The position numbers and the translations under genes are program-made. DNA of 64,000 nucleotides. Origin: JANXVR01 sp034667405. GTDB taxonomy: Bacteria > Actinomycetota > UBA4738 > HRBIN12. Positions 17,541-26,123 of the stretch are shown piece by piece. The DNA lies in assembly GCA_034667405.1 (NCBI GenBank), contig JAXDJX010000007.1, forward strand, positions 36,710 through 100,709, given 5' to 3'. The notes below the pieces were generated by a model. That model did no database searches, had not been told where the DNA came from, and saw only the letters and a list, made by a program, of their open reading frames with translations. Every line of letters starts with the position of its first letter. Position 1 is the stretch's first letter.

Positions 17541-18164
17541 TCATCGGATGGATCGAACGGTGCTGAGCAGCACCGGCACGACGGTGAGGAGGAGGAATGC
17601 AGGAAGGATGAGGAAGACGAGTGGGAACAACATCTTGACCGGCGCGGTACGAGCTCGCTGGGTTGTCGCAGCCCGCCTGGCCGCACGGACGGAGGCGGCA
17701 AGCTCAGCCGTGGACGTGGCCAACGACGCGCCCAGGGTTTCCGTTCGCGCGAGAGCTGCAACGGCTCGACGCAGGTCCGCGGATCCGGTGCGGGCGGCCA
17801 TCGCGGCCAACTCGTCGCGCCATCGAGCGCCCAGATCCGACGCGCGCAATACCTGAGATAGCTCGTCGGCGAGCGGACCATAGACCGCTTCCGCCGCCCT
17901 GCGTAGCGCGAGCGGTGCGGAGAGTCCCGCGGAGGACGCGACAGCGAGCAGATCCAACAATTGCGGAACTTCCGCGTCGATGGCCTTGGCCCTGCCCGCG
18001 CGGGCACGCTTGCGGTTGCTCTGACGCGCCGCCGGTTCCACGGTGCTGACCGTCAAGGTCCGGGTCACCGGCGCGATGACCGACTGCGTAGCTGCGCGTC
18101 CAGCGGCGACGGCCGCCGGACCAGCCGCCGCAGCCATCAGCTCTGCGATGGTTGCGAGATTCAT
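17541..18164 (-). CDS. tadC: TadC-like type II secretion F domain protein
   Basis: A 207-residue membrane platform protein of the Tad pilus. A type II secretion F domain occupies about residues 65-195 (VPQLLDLLAVASSAGLSAP, then a long helical region with RTETLGASL), and a terminal hydrophobic segment (about 180-203) anchors it. It starts at the ATG at 18164, which overlaps the tadB stop (ATGA). It should pair with TadB to link the TadA motor to the growing pilus. Confidence 0.88.
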   Translation of the reverse strand: MNLATIAELMAAAAGPAAVAAGRAATQSVIAPVTRTLTVSTVEPAARQSNRKRARAGRAKAIDAEVPQLLDLLAVASSAGLSAPLALRRAAEAVYGPLADELSQVLRASDLGARWRDELAAMAARTGSADLRRAVAALARTETLGASLATSTAELAASVRAARRAATTQRARTAPVKMLFPLVFLILPAFLLLTVVPVLLSTVRSIR

Positions 18165-18967
18165 CGAACCTCCAACAGATGGCGGATCCACATGAAGGCC
18201 ACCACTTCGAGAACAGAGCCCAGGACCACTGCCCCGATACCGATCGGGGTGTGGAGTGCTGCCGTTACGTCTTTCGTCGAGGTGACGAGGAGGAACAAGA
18301 AGAACCCGATGGGAAGGAGACCGAGGATGAGCCCCGACAATCGGGCTTGGGCGGTGAGGGCCCTGACCTCTCCTTCGGCCTCCCGACGCTCGCGGAGCGT
18401 CGAGGCGACCTGATCGAGGATCCGCGGGAGATCGCCGCCACTGCGGCGGTCCAGACGAAGGACGCCGGCGAGCAATCTGGCGTCGGGAGTCCCATCCGCC
18501 AACGCCCATCGTTCGAGCGCATGGTCCATCGGTTCGCCGAGGTCGATATCGGTGATAAGAACGGCGAGCGAGTCGCTGAGGGGTGATTCCGCTTCTTGCG
18601 CCGCGAACCGTAGGGCGCGCTCGAGGGAAAGGCCGGCACGGAGGGCGGCACCCAGTCCCGCTACGGCGTCGATGAGCTGCTCGCCCATCAGTACCTGGCG
18701 CTGCGCACGCTGGCGGATCTTCCCGACCCAGGCCCCCCCGGCCGAGCACGCGACCGTCAGCAGCGCCATGAACGGGCCCAACACCACGAGCGCCATGAGT
18801 CCCACAGCTGTCGTGATGAACGCTCGCCGCGAGATGCCTCGTTGTGGCTGACGCGGCGTGCGTTGGGGCGACAACACGTTTTGTGCTCGCCCAGCCGCCA
18901 TCCCCACCGCGCCGGCAACGCCCGCGAAGCCGACGGCCACGGTTCCTCCCAATAGCGACCCGCTCAC
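18161..18967 (-). CDS. tadB: TadB-like type II secretion F domain protein
   Basis: A 268-residue inner-membrane platform protein. Hydrophobic segments lie near residues 8-27, 50-80, 210-230 and 240-262. Between them is the F domain (LIDAVAGLGAALRAGLSLERALR, DRRSGGDLPRILDQVA). The start is a GTG that overlaps the tadA stop (GTGA), and its own stop overlaps the tadC start, so tadABC form one tightly coupled unit. Confidence 0.88.
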   Translation of the reverse strand: MSGSLLGGTVAVGFAGVAGAVGMAAGRAQNVLSPQRTPRQPQRGISRRAFITTAVGLMALVVLGPFMALLTVACSAGGAWVGKIRQRAQRQVLMGEQLIDAVAGLGAALRAGLSLERALRFAAQEAESPLSDSLAVLITDIDLGEPMDHALERWALADGTPDARLLAGVLRLDRRSGGDLPRILDQVASTLRERREAEGEVRALTAQARLSGLILGLLPIGFFLFLLVTSTKDVTAALHTPIGIGAVVLGSVLEVVAFMWIRHLLEVR

Positions 18968-20241
18968 GCGTCGTCCCCGGCCGTGAACAGTTCAGGACCC
19001 GTGTCCTCACCGCGACCGGACAGGACGCTCGCAAGCTCCGGGACCAACCCCACCGCCTCGTATCGACCTTCAACTCCGGCGCGAGACCGGAACCTGAAGA
19101 CGGGTGACACCAGCGGTTCGTTGCGCTTGGTCCCTTCGACCACAGCGACTTCCGTCACGACCCGACGTCCACCGCGAAGGCGAGCTAGCTGCACGATCAC
19201 ATCCACCGCTCCTGCCACCTGGTTTCGGATGTGGGCTGCCGGCAGGTTCACGTCCGACATCAGGGCCATGGTCTCGAGGCGCCAGAGCAGGTGGCGGGGC
19301 GAGTTGGCGTGAGCTGTGGAGAGGGATCCATCGTGGCCGGTGTTCATCGCTTGCAACATGTCCAGAGCCTCACCGCCGCGGACCTCGCCGACGATGATCC
19401 GGTCTGGACGCATCCGGAGGGCGTTGCGAACGAGATCGCGGACCGTGACCTCTCCTCGTCCCTCGACGTTCGCGGGTCGCGCTTCGAGGGAGACCACATG
19501 GGGTTTCGCTAGACGGAGTTCGGCTGCGTCCTCGATGGTGATCAACCGCTCGTCGTCCGGGATGAATCCGCTGAGCACTCCGAGAAGTGTGGTCTTGCCG
19601 CTGCCCGCACCACCGCTGACAACGATGTTCGCCCGGCCCCGCACGCACGCTTCGAGGAACTTGAGCATCCGAGCACCGATCGATCCCGCGGCTAGAAGGT
19701 CTCTGGCTTCCAGCGGGACGGGCGAGAACTTCCGGATGGTCAACGTAGGACCGCGGAGCGAGAGAGGCGGCACGATCGCATGGACCCGCGAGCCATCCGG
19801 TAGTCGCGCATCCGCCCAAGGCGATGATTCGTCGACCCGAAGACCCAATGGCCCCACGATGCGTTCGATCAGGTGCAGAACGGCCTCCTCCCCCTCGAAT
19901 AAGCCGTCCTGCGCCCTCTCGATCCGCCCCTCCCGCTCCACGTATACGCCGCCGGCTCCGTTCACCATGACCTCCGTTACCTCCGGATCTTTCAGGAGGA
20001 ACTCGATGGGTCCGAACCCGACGACTTCGTCTGAAACCTCGTTCACCACACGGGTGAGCTCCCGCTGGGGAAGGATGGCGCCGCTCTCGCGGAGCAACGC
20101 GAGCGCCTGCTCCCGCACCCTCACACGGCGCTCCGTCCGTGGGGCCGTGGCGAGCCCACGCGCGTCGACACGTTGCCGAAGCTCTTCGCGCAATCGCCGT
20201 CGCACGACGGTGAGCGCGTCACGATCGGTCGCCAACTCCAC
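18964..20241 (-). CDS. tadA: TadA/CpaF-family pilus assembly ATPase
   Basis: A secretion ATPase of about 425 residues that powers Tad pilus assembly. The N-terminal helical domain (about 1-90) is followed by the conserved segment FGPIEFLLKDPEVTEVMVNG, Walker A GGAGSGKTT, the Asp box ITIEDAAEL, Walker B RPDRIIVGEVRGGE and the His-box region HDGSLSTAHANSP, all intact. The GTG at 20241 follows AGGGGA; a TTG at 20256 is an alternative. In the usual cluster order tadZ/cpaE lies directly upstream, but here about 2 kb with two opposite-strand genes intervene. Confidence 0.92.
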   Translation of the reverse strand: MELATDRDALTVVRRRLREELRQRVDARGLATAPRTERRVRVREQALALLRESGAILPQRELTRVVNEVSDEVVGFGPIEFLLKDPEVTEVMVNGAGGVYVEREGRIERAQDGLFEGEEAVLHLIERIVGPLGLRVDESSPWADARLPDGSRVHAIVPPLSLRGPTLTIRKFSPVPLEARDLLAAGSIGARMLKFLEACVRGRANIVVSGGAGSGKTTLLGVLSGFIPDDERLITIEDAAELRLAKPHVVSLEARPANVEGRGEVTVRDLVRNALRMRPDRIIVGEVRGGEALDMLQAMNTGHDGSLSTAHANSPRHLLWRLETMALMSDVNLPAAHIRNQVAGAVDVIVQLARLRGGRRVVTEVAVVEGTKRNEPLVSPVFRFRSRAGVEGRYEAVGLVPELASVLSGRGEDTGPELFTAGDDA

Positions 20242-20462
20242 CCCTTCCCCTGACAACGGCTATCCAGACGAACACCAACTTCAGGGGAGGACCGCACGCG
20301 AAGTGCGGGAGAGGGAGGGAGTGCCGGACCCCGGGGAGCGGCGGTTCCGACACGGAGAACGCTATCGGTTCCCGGGCCTCACGGTCGATCCCCAGGATGG
20401 GGGGTTCTTGTGGGGGGCGCGGCCGAGGGGTGTGACAAGACGCGGGGGATATTCGGAGGAAC

Positions 20463-21305
20463 GTGACCCGGTTGCGTCCGACAGCTACTATCCTCGCCGT
20501 GTCCAGCCGCCGAAGTCTCGCGCTCCTGTCGTTCGCCGTTCTCGTGCTCGCTTCATGCACGTCGTCTGCTTCGACGAGCGAAGGCACACCGAGCGACACC
20601 GTCACCGCCGCCTCGAAACCGGGCGCCGTCACCGATCTGCGGATCGACCAACCGAAGGTGTGGTCGGCCGATCCCTCGAAATGGCAGGCCGTCATCCGCT
20701 GGAGCGCCCCCGACACGGCGCCCGATCACTACGAGGTGGTCCGCAACGACAAGACCATCGCCAAGGACGTCACCGGCACCAGCTACGTCGATACCACCGC
20801 CGAACCCGCCACCCACTACCGCTACCGGGTGGAAGCTGTGGACGCCTCCGGAGTGTCGGGGCCGCCCATGAACGCCGCGACGAAGACCGGTACTCCGCCG
20901 CTGTCGGGTGCCCGCCTGGACGGCAAGTTCCTCGCAGTCCTCTCTTTGACGAGTTCGACCCTCTCGGGTATGGGATCCGGGGGCGAACGATGGGTCTTTG
21001 GCGCCCGATGCGGAAGCGGCCCCTGCGACGTGAGCTTCTCCCGCGGATCGTCTTCAACGGGCACACTGAAACAAACGGGTGCGAACTATGCGGGCACGAT
21101 GAGCATCCCGTTCCACATCGGGAACTGCTCCGGCGCCGCCGTCAACGAGTCGGTCACGATACGCCTCACGGTTTCCGACGCCGCCGTGGTCCATGGGGAA
21201 TGGCGCGCCACTCACATCACGGGCACCACGCACGAATACCTGTCCTATTCGGGCTGCGTCCCGGCCTCAGCCGACTACTCGGTGAAGGGTTCGGTGCAGA
21301 CGTGA
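20463..21305 (+). CDS. Fibronectin-III domain lipoprotein inside the Tad cluster
   Basis: A 280-residue lipoprotein. The signal peptide ends in a lipobox (VLASC, Cys near residue 32). After a Ser/Thr-rich linker comes a fibronectin type III domain (about 55-145: AVTDLRID, VIRWSAPDTAPDHYEVVR, THYRYRVEAVD). The C-terminal ~130 residues form a beta-rich domain with a W-x-F strand and a CGSGPCDVSF pair of cysteines. The same architecture is found in the next gene, so the two are paralogues. The GTG start follows GGAGGA. It is probably a surface adhesion or pilus-associated protein, inferred from position only. Confidence 0.8.
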   Translation: MTRLRPTATILAVSSRRSLALLSFAVLVLASCTSSASTSEGTPSDTVTAASKPGAVTDLRIDQPKVWSADPSKWQAVIRWSAPDTAPDHYEVVRNDKTIAKDVTGTSYVDTTAEPATHYRYRVEAVDASGVSGPPMNAATKTGTPPLSGARLDGKFLAVLSLTSSTLSGMGSGGERWVFGARCGSGPCDVSFSRGSSSTGTLKQTGANYAGTMSIPFHIGNCSGAAVNESVTIRLTVSDAAVVHGEWRATHITGTTHEYLSYSGCVPASADYSVKGSVQT

Positions 21306-22264
21306 GCGACGACCCCAGCTGGGGAGGTCCCGCCACACCACCGGCCCCCGCCCCGCCGCCGCCCGCACCGGACTACTCCTCGACGCCCCCGCAGCCGTCG
21401 AAGCGTCGCGCCGTCAAGATCGTGGCGATCGTCGCAGCGGTGGCACTCGTGGTTACCGTCGCGATCGTCGCGCTTAGTCAAGCCTCCAAGCCGAAGGGAC
21501 CGCCCTCCGCCCCCGCCGGCGTGCAGGCCGACGGATCGGTCTGCACGCCACCCGACTGTCACGTGCTCGCAGGAACCGTCGCACTCTCGTGGTCGGCTCC
21601 CACCGACGGGTCGCCCGTGACCGGCTACGACGTCTATCGCGACAGCGTGAAGATCACGAGCAGCCCACTCGCCGCGAACGCGACATCCTATGACGACGAT
21701 GAGGCCGGCTTAGGAACCAGTCGTGACTACGAGCTCGTAGCCCATTCTGCGAACGGAGACTCGCTGCGCTCTGCGCCCGCAACGGTGAAGATCCCCCTCC
21801 CACCGGAACGGTTCGCCCAGTTCTCCGGGCTGTATACGGTCCATCTCACGGTGCAGCGCGCCTCGAACCTCGGAAAGGCGGAGGGCATCGATCAGCCGAC
21901 CCCGGGCGACACGGTGACCGAGACATGGCAGCTCGAATCCATGTGCCCGACGAACACCGGCTCCTGTGCGGTGCGGATGATCGGCTTCCGGACCGTGGTC
22001 CTGCATGAGAACGGCAAGGCCTACGAAGGCGGTGGCAAAGCACCGGGCGCCAACTGCCTGCCGAGCGGCACGGCGTCCATAACCAACACGTTCCACCTGG
22101 TGCCGGGGAACGCCCATTTGAAGGGACCGAACTGGGTATTCACGTCCTTTACCGGCACGCACCAACTGTCGTTCACCTGTTCGACCTCGACACCATCCAC
22201 GGCCACGTTCAGCCTGAGAGCGAGCAGCAATGGGTCGGACAAGAGCGGCACGAGCGCAGCCTGA
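21302..22264 (+). CDS. Membrane-anchored fibronectin-III protein, paralogue of the preceding lipoprotein
   Basis: A 320-residue protein with a Pro-rich cytoplasmic N-terminus (about 1-36), a single membrane helix (about 40-62), a fibronectin type III domain (about 68-170: TVALSWSAPTDGSPVTGYDVYR, RDYELVAHSANG) and a beta-rich C-terminal domain with MCPTNTGSCAV and later paired cysteines. The C-terminal domain aligns with that of the upstream lipoprotein (TVHLTV strand, CxxxxGxCxV, later G-T-H). Its GTG overlaps the upstream stop (GTGA), so the two are made together, one lipid-anchored and one helix-anchored. Confidence 0.82.
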   Translation: MSDDPSWGGPATPPAPAPPPPAPDYSSTPPQPSKRRAVKIVAIVAAVALVVTVAIVALSQASKPKGPPSAPAGVQADGSVCTPPDCHVLAGTVALSWSAPTDGSPVTGYDVYRDSVKITSSPLAANATSYDDDEAGLGTSRDYELVAHSANGDSLRSAPATVKIPLPPERFAQFSGLYTVHLTVQRASNLGKAEGIDQPTPGDTVTETWQLESMCPTNTGSCAVRMIGFRTVVLHENGKAYEGGGKAPGANCLPSGTASITNTFHLVPGNAHLKGPNWVFTSFTGTHQLSFTCSTSTPSTATFSLRASSNGSDKSGTSAA

Positions 22265-22287
22265 GTCGGGGACAGAACAGGCGTGCC

Positions 22288-23376
22288 TCACAATTCCTGC
22301 ACGTGCTCTTCCTCGGACGCGCTACCGCTACCCGGTGCGAGCAGATCCCCGGCGAGGCGCCTCACCGCGCGGCCCGCGCGGCCGCGTTCCGGCAGCAGCC
22401 GACCTGCAGCCTGCGCGCGGGCGACCGACTGATCGGAAGGAATCACCGCGATCGGCGGAGCACCGAACGCGCGCGACACGTCCCCGGGCACCAACTCCGA
22501 CCTCCCTGCCCGGTTGAGCACATGGTCGATCCGAACCGATGGCACCGCGTCCAGGAAGCGCGCCGCCGCCCGGAACGTTCTCACTTCCGGCGTCAACACT
22601 TCGATCACGCGATCCATGGCGGCGAACAGATCCGGTGGCGGGTTCGCGCCCAGGTCGACCGCGACCACGTCAACAAGGCCTGAGGCAACCTGGATCACTC
22701 GGAGCCACCCTTGTGCGTGTTGCGTCTCGGCCTCGGGTGCAGGCGCCAGGAGCGCCCGGAATCCGGCCGGATGGGGCCACAACGCGTCCACCAGATGTCC
22801 CGTTGTCAGTTCGTCTCCCATCCGAAGGAGGACCGCGGCCGTGTGCACACCTTCCTCGGGTGCACCGATGGACGGTCCGACATCGGCGCCGATGGCATCC
22901 GCGTCGATGACGACGCACGAACGTCCGCGGGACGTGAATGCCCCCGCCAGATTGCAGGTGAGGAACGTCGCGCCGGCGCCGCCCCGGGCCGCGTGGATCC
23001 CGATTACCTGTCCGCGGGCATCGTTGGTGTCCAAGACCGGCCGGATCGCGGCAACCGCCGCCCCCAGCGCGTCGCGGTCCGCGGGCCACACGAAATAGCC
23101 TCGCGCGCCGACCGACAGCGCCGTTCGAAGCGAACCCACCGATTCCCTGGTGTCCAGGGCCACCACCACGTGGCGACCGGCATCGAGCGCGCCACAGAGC
23201 GAGGGCTGCGCCACGACCACGTCGGGCTCGAGCTGCCGGACGGCTTCGGCGAGCCGTCGGTCGTCGTCCGCGGACGCCACGACCCTGGCACGGCCACTCC
23301 GGTCGAACAGGTGCATCACCTCCTCGGCGACCTCCCCGCTCTCCATCCCGAGGACAACCCGCGCACCTTCCTCCAC
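22288..23376 (-). CDS. CpaE/TadZ-like pilus localisation ATPase with altered Walker A
   Basis: A 362-residue protein with a receiver-like N-terminal domain (about 5-115) lacking a clear phosphorylation site, then a ParA/MinD-type ATPase domain (about 120-330). This is the CpaE/TadZ layout, used to place Tad pili in the cell. The P-loop reads HAARGGAGATFLT: the signature Lys of the deviant Walker A and the usual KT are absent, as in several TadZ proteins, so ATP hydrolysis may be weak or lost. The GTG at 23376 is 5 nt after GGAGGTG. It is on the same strand as tadA but separated from it by two opposite-strand genes. Confidence 0.85.
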   Translation of the reverse strand: MEEGARVVLGMESGEVAEEVMHLFDRSGRARVVASADDDRRLAEAVRQLEPDVVVAQPSLCGALDAGRHVVVALDTRESVGSLRTALSVGARGYFVWPADRDALGAAVAAIRPVLDTNDARGQVIGIHAARGGAGATFLTCNLAGAFTSRGRSCVVIDADAIGADVGPSIGAPEEGVHTAAVLLRMGDELTTGHLVDALWPHPAGFRALLAPAPEAETQHAQGWLRVIQVASGLVDVVAVDLGANPPPDLFAAMDRVIEVLTPEVRTFRAAARFLDAVPSVRIDHVLNRAGRSELVPGDVSRAFGAPPIAVIPSDQSVARAQAAGRLLPERGRAGRAVRRLAGDLLAPGSGSASEEEHVQEL

Positions 23377-23509
23377 CGACGCACCTCCGCGTTTCCATGG
23401 GAGAGGAGGCCTGGATGCAACCGTACCTTCACGTACCGACACGAAGAGGACACGAAGGGTTCATCCCAACGTGCGCCGGCGTGTCAGACCCCCGGGGTAG
23501 GGTGGCGCC

Positions 23510-23770
23510 ATGGCACAGGTCATCTCGCTAGATAGCTATCGCGAACGCAGGGATCCCTTGGCGGCGGCCATGGCACGTCTGGACGGGGCCATCGGACGTT
23601 TGGATCCGTTGGTGCGCGGCAGGCGTGAGCGTCCCGGCCCACGGCTCGAACGCGAACTGGCGGCGATCTCCCGCGAGGTCTCGAACGGCCGGCCACAAGC
23701 AGCAGCCGACCGCGCCGAGAGACTGGCCGATCTCCTTGAGCATCCCGCGGCGATCGGTTCGTCGCCCTAG
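23510..23770 (+). CDS. Small hypothetical protein
   Basis: An 86-residue, Arg- and Ala-rich, mostly helical protein (VISLDSYRERRDPLAAAMARLD) with no membrane segment or recognised motif. The ATG at 23510 is 6 nt after TAGGGT, as in other leaderless genes here. The next gene starts 9 bp after the stop and has its own TAGACT element overlapping that stop. I cannot assign a function; coding is supported by frame length, promoter position and amino-acid content. Confidence 0.65.
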   Translation: MAQVISLDSYRERRDPLAAAMARLDGAIGRLDPLVRGRRERPGPRLERELAAISREVSNGRPQAAADRAERLADLLEHPAAIGSSP

Positions 23771-23779
23771 ACTTCGCGG

Positions 23780-25012
23780 GTGGATCCCACCAGACGTCGC
23801 GCACTGATCGCTGCTGGAATCGCTGCGAGCATCACCTTGGCCATAGGACTCACGGCCGTCGCGATCACGTCGAGAGACGACGGCGAAACCGTGTCTCGGC
23901 TTCCGAGCGGATCCGCCACATCGGATCCCACGTCCCCGCCGGCGTCGAAGAAGGCCGAGACACCCGACGCGTACCTCGCCTGGGTTCCGGGGGGATTGCC
24001 GCCGGGCTTCATTGCGGGGGCGGCGAAGCTGCATGAGTTCGACCGGGTCACCGCCGTCTTGCAGGACACGGTGTGGATGACCCGCTCGGTGGACGCGACC
24101 GGCAAGGTCGTTGACTCGCCCGCGCCCTATTTCATCCCCATCGACGCCGCCGGCATCGAACCCGCGAGGTTCGGAAGCTTCCTACCCAAGCCGTATCGAG
24201 CGGCGGTCGCGGACCTGGGTCCGCGTCAGGGGATACTGAGTGAAACGTCCGCCACCCTTCGGCGCATAGGTGTGGGAGGCAGCCTTTCGTTCCACGGCGG
24301 CACGGTGAAGATCGTCGCGGTGTTGCCGGACGTACTGGTGGGCGCGCAGGAACTGGTGGTCGACGCGCCCACGGCGCGCGCGATCGGTGTTCGCCATCCG
24401 CGCTACCTCCTCATGAACGCGAAGCCGGGAGCCTCCCCGAACGACGATCAGCTCCGCTCGCAGCTCTTGCCGCTCTTGCCGGCCGGTCTGCAATACCCGG
24501 TGGTTCAGGTGCGCGCCCCAGGAGAGACCACCTACCTTCATTCTGCCGACCTGGTGCTTCCGCAAGAGAACATCAAGCGACGGTTCGGAGAATGGTCGGG
24601 GCGTCCCGGTAGCGGAGGATTCCTGAAGATAGACCCGAACTGGGTGGGTAAAAACATCGTGACCACCTCGGTCCCTATCCTAGGCAGGGTCACCTGCAAC
24701 CGGCGCCTCATCCCCCCGCTCAAGGCGGCCATGCACCGATTGGCGAGCCAGGGACAAGCGTCCGCGGTTCACGACTATGAAGGCTGTTACGTGGCGAAGT
24801 TCCTGCTGAACGATCCGACCGCGTCGATCAGCCACCACACATGGGGCGCGGCCATCGACATCAACGCGGCGGGGAGCCCCTACGGTGCCGTTCCGGTGCA
24901 GTCACGGGCGTTGATCAAAGCGATGGAACAGCAAGGCTTCATCTGGGGCGGGAGATTCATCATCCCCGACGGTCACCATTTCGAATACCTGCAGCCTGCC
25001 GGCAAGACATAG
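23780..25012 (+). CDS. Membrane-anchored M15-type D-alanyl-D-alanine carboxypeptidase
   Basis: A 410-residue protein with one N-terminal membrane helix (about 8-30), a Ser/Pro linker and a long middle domain of unknown role. The C-terminal M15 (VanY-like) metallopeptidase domain carries the zinc motif in SHHTWGAAIDIN and the last ligand in DGHHFEYLQ. Enzymes of this class cut peptidoglycan stem peptides, so it should act on the outer face of the membrane. A cysteine pair (CNRRL, CYVAK) may form a disulfide. The GTG start is 6 nt after TAGACT. Confidence 0.85.
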   Translation: MDPTRRRALIAAGIAASITLAIGLTAVAITSRDDGETVSRLPSGSATSDPTSPPASKKAETPDAYLAWVPGGLPPGFIAGAAKLHEFDRVTAVLQDTVWMTRSVDATGKVVDSPAPYFIPIDAAGIEPARFGSFLPKPYRAAVADLGPRQGILSETSATLRRIGVGGSLSFHGGTVKIVAVLPDVLVGAQELVVDAPTARAIGVRHPRYLLMNAKPGASPNDDQLRSQLLPLLPAGLQYPVVQVRAPGETTYLHSADLVLPQENIKRRFGEWSGRPGSGGFLKIDPNWVGKNIVTTSVPILGRVTCNRRLIPPLKAAMHRLASQGQASAVHDYEGCYVAKFLLNDPTASISHHTWGAAIDINAAGSPYGAVPVQSRALIKAMEQQGFIWGGRFIIPDGHHFEYLQPAGKT

Positions 25013-25221
25013 AACGGGAGAGCAGGTATCAAGCGCATCGTCTGCACTTGCTCGGGAGCCGGCGGCCCTGGGGCCCCCGGGTCCTGAGCATGCCTCCCGC
25101 GGCATGACTCGCGCGTGGGTTCTGCTCCCCCGCGGTCACCTCTCGGCAACCTTTCTCGACGCTACACCCGCTCCCGACAACGCGCAATCGAGGCCCGCCG
25201 CGTGCGGGAACGGCCAGAAAC
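25013..25221. other. Intergenic region between convergent genes, no gene seen
   Basis: About 210 bp of very GC-rich DNA lie between the stops of the M15 peptidase and the HAD phosphatase. It holds a small hairpin, CATGCC-TCCCGC-GGCATG (25088-25105), and several overlapping G/C tracts that could fold, but no T-tract. I found no tRNA, signal-recognition RNA or riboswitch core on either strand. It may simply act as a terminator region. Confidence 0.4.
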
Positions 25222-26028
25222 CTAGGCCGACCCCTCATGGCGACCTCGCGAACGCAGTGCGACCCAGACGAAGAGCGCACCCACCGCCACCGCCCCGAAG
25301 ACCGCGGCAACGCCCGTGGTTCGCGGAGGCGGCATCGCGCCGGCGAGCCGTGTGCGCAGGCGCACGGGACGGCGGAAATCCCTGATCTGCCAGCCGCGCT
25401 CCTCCGCCTCACGTCGAAGCTCCTTGTCGGGGTTGACGGCGACGGGGTTCCCCACCACCTCGAGCATCGGAAGATCGGTGATGGAGTCGCTATAGGCGAA
25501 GGACCGATCGAGATCGATCCCGCCGCGTTCGGCCAAGGCACGCATGGCGTCGGCCTTGTGGACGCCGTAGGAGTAGAACTCGAGCGCGCCGGTGTAGCGC
25601 TGATCGTCTCCGACGGCGGCACGCGTCGCGATGACGCCGCTCACTCCGAAGTGGCGAGCCAACGGGCGCACGATCTCCTGGGGAGAGGAGGAGACGATGT
25701 AGATCCGCCTCCCCTCCTTGCGGTGCTGCTCGATGAGATCAAGCGCTTCCTGATAGACGAACGGATCGATGACTTCCAGAAGCACCGCCCCCACCAGACC
25801 TTCGAGTTCGCCCCGGTGCCAGCCCTTCGTCAGGTTGAGCATGCCTTCTTTCAGACGAGCCATCTTCTCTTCGTCGGCGCCCACCAGCAGATAGACGATC
25901 TGTGCGTAGGCGCCGCGTAGGAGCTGGCCGCGGCTGACCATCCCGGCGCGGTAGAGCGGGCGACCGAGCGCCAGCGTGCTGCTGCGCGAGATGACCGTCT
26001 TGTCCAGATCGAAGAACGCGGCTTCCAT
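25222..26028 (-). CDS. HAD-IB family phosphatase with C-terminal membrane helix (SerB-like)
   Basis: A 268-residue HAD-superfamily hydrolase. Motif I FFDLDKT holds the Asp nucleophile, motif II is VSSSPQE, the Lys of motif III is in GVHKADAM, and motif IV is AYSDSITDLPML, so the active site is complete. It matches the HAD-IB group that includes phosphoserine phosphatase-like proteins of Actinobacteria. A single hydrophobic helix near 240-258 probably ties it to the membrane, which speaks for a lipid or envelope phosphate substrate rather than serine synthesis. GGAGGTCCC precedes the ATG. Confidence 0.88.
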   Translation of the reverse strand: MEAAFFDLDKTVISRSSTLALGRPLYRAGMVSRGQLLRGAYAQIVYLLVGADEEKMARLKEGMLNLTKGWHRGELEGLVGAVLLEVIDPFVYQEALDLIEQHRKEGRRIYIVSSSPQEIVRPLARHFGVSGVIATRAAVGDDQRYTGALEFYSYGVHKADAMRALAERGGIDLDRSFAYSDSITDLPMLEVVGNPVAVNPDKELRREAEERGWQIRDFRRPVRLRTRLAGAMPPPRTTGVAAVFGAVAVGALFVWVALRSRGRHEGSA

Positions 26029-26123
26029 GGGACCTCCAAGCCTACATTCGACAGACGACGGAACCGCTTAACTCCATCGAGCCCGAACGCGGCAGCGCGT
26101 CCGCCGGCGGTAGCCTGTCGCGG

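Noticed and set aside
20242..20462. c-di-GMP riboswitch upstream of tadA
   Set aside because: The GEMM core is absent; only a small CCGCAC/GTGCGG hairpin and G-rich runs are seen.
19316..21301. A 982-codon plus-strand open frame leading into the second fibronectin-III gene
   Set aside because: Its first two thirds are antisense to tadA and out of frame with the lipoprotein gene; the real gene starts at the GTG at 21302 with a 4-bp overlap.
25013..25221. c-di-AMP riboswitch, signal-recognition RNA or tmRNA in the gap near the M15 peptidase gene
   Set aside because: None of the conserved cores was found on either strand, and the gap is downstream, not upstream, of both flanking genes.
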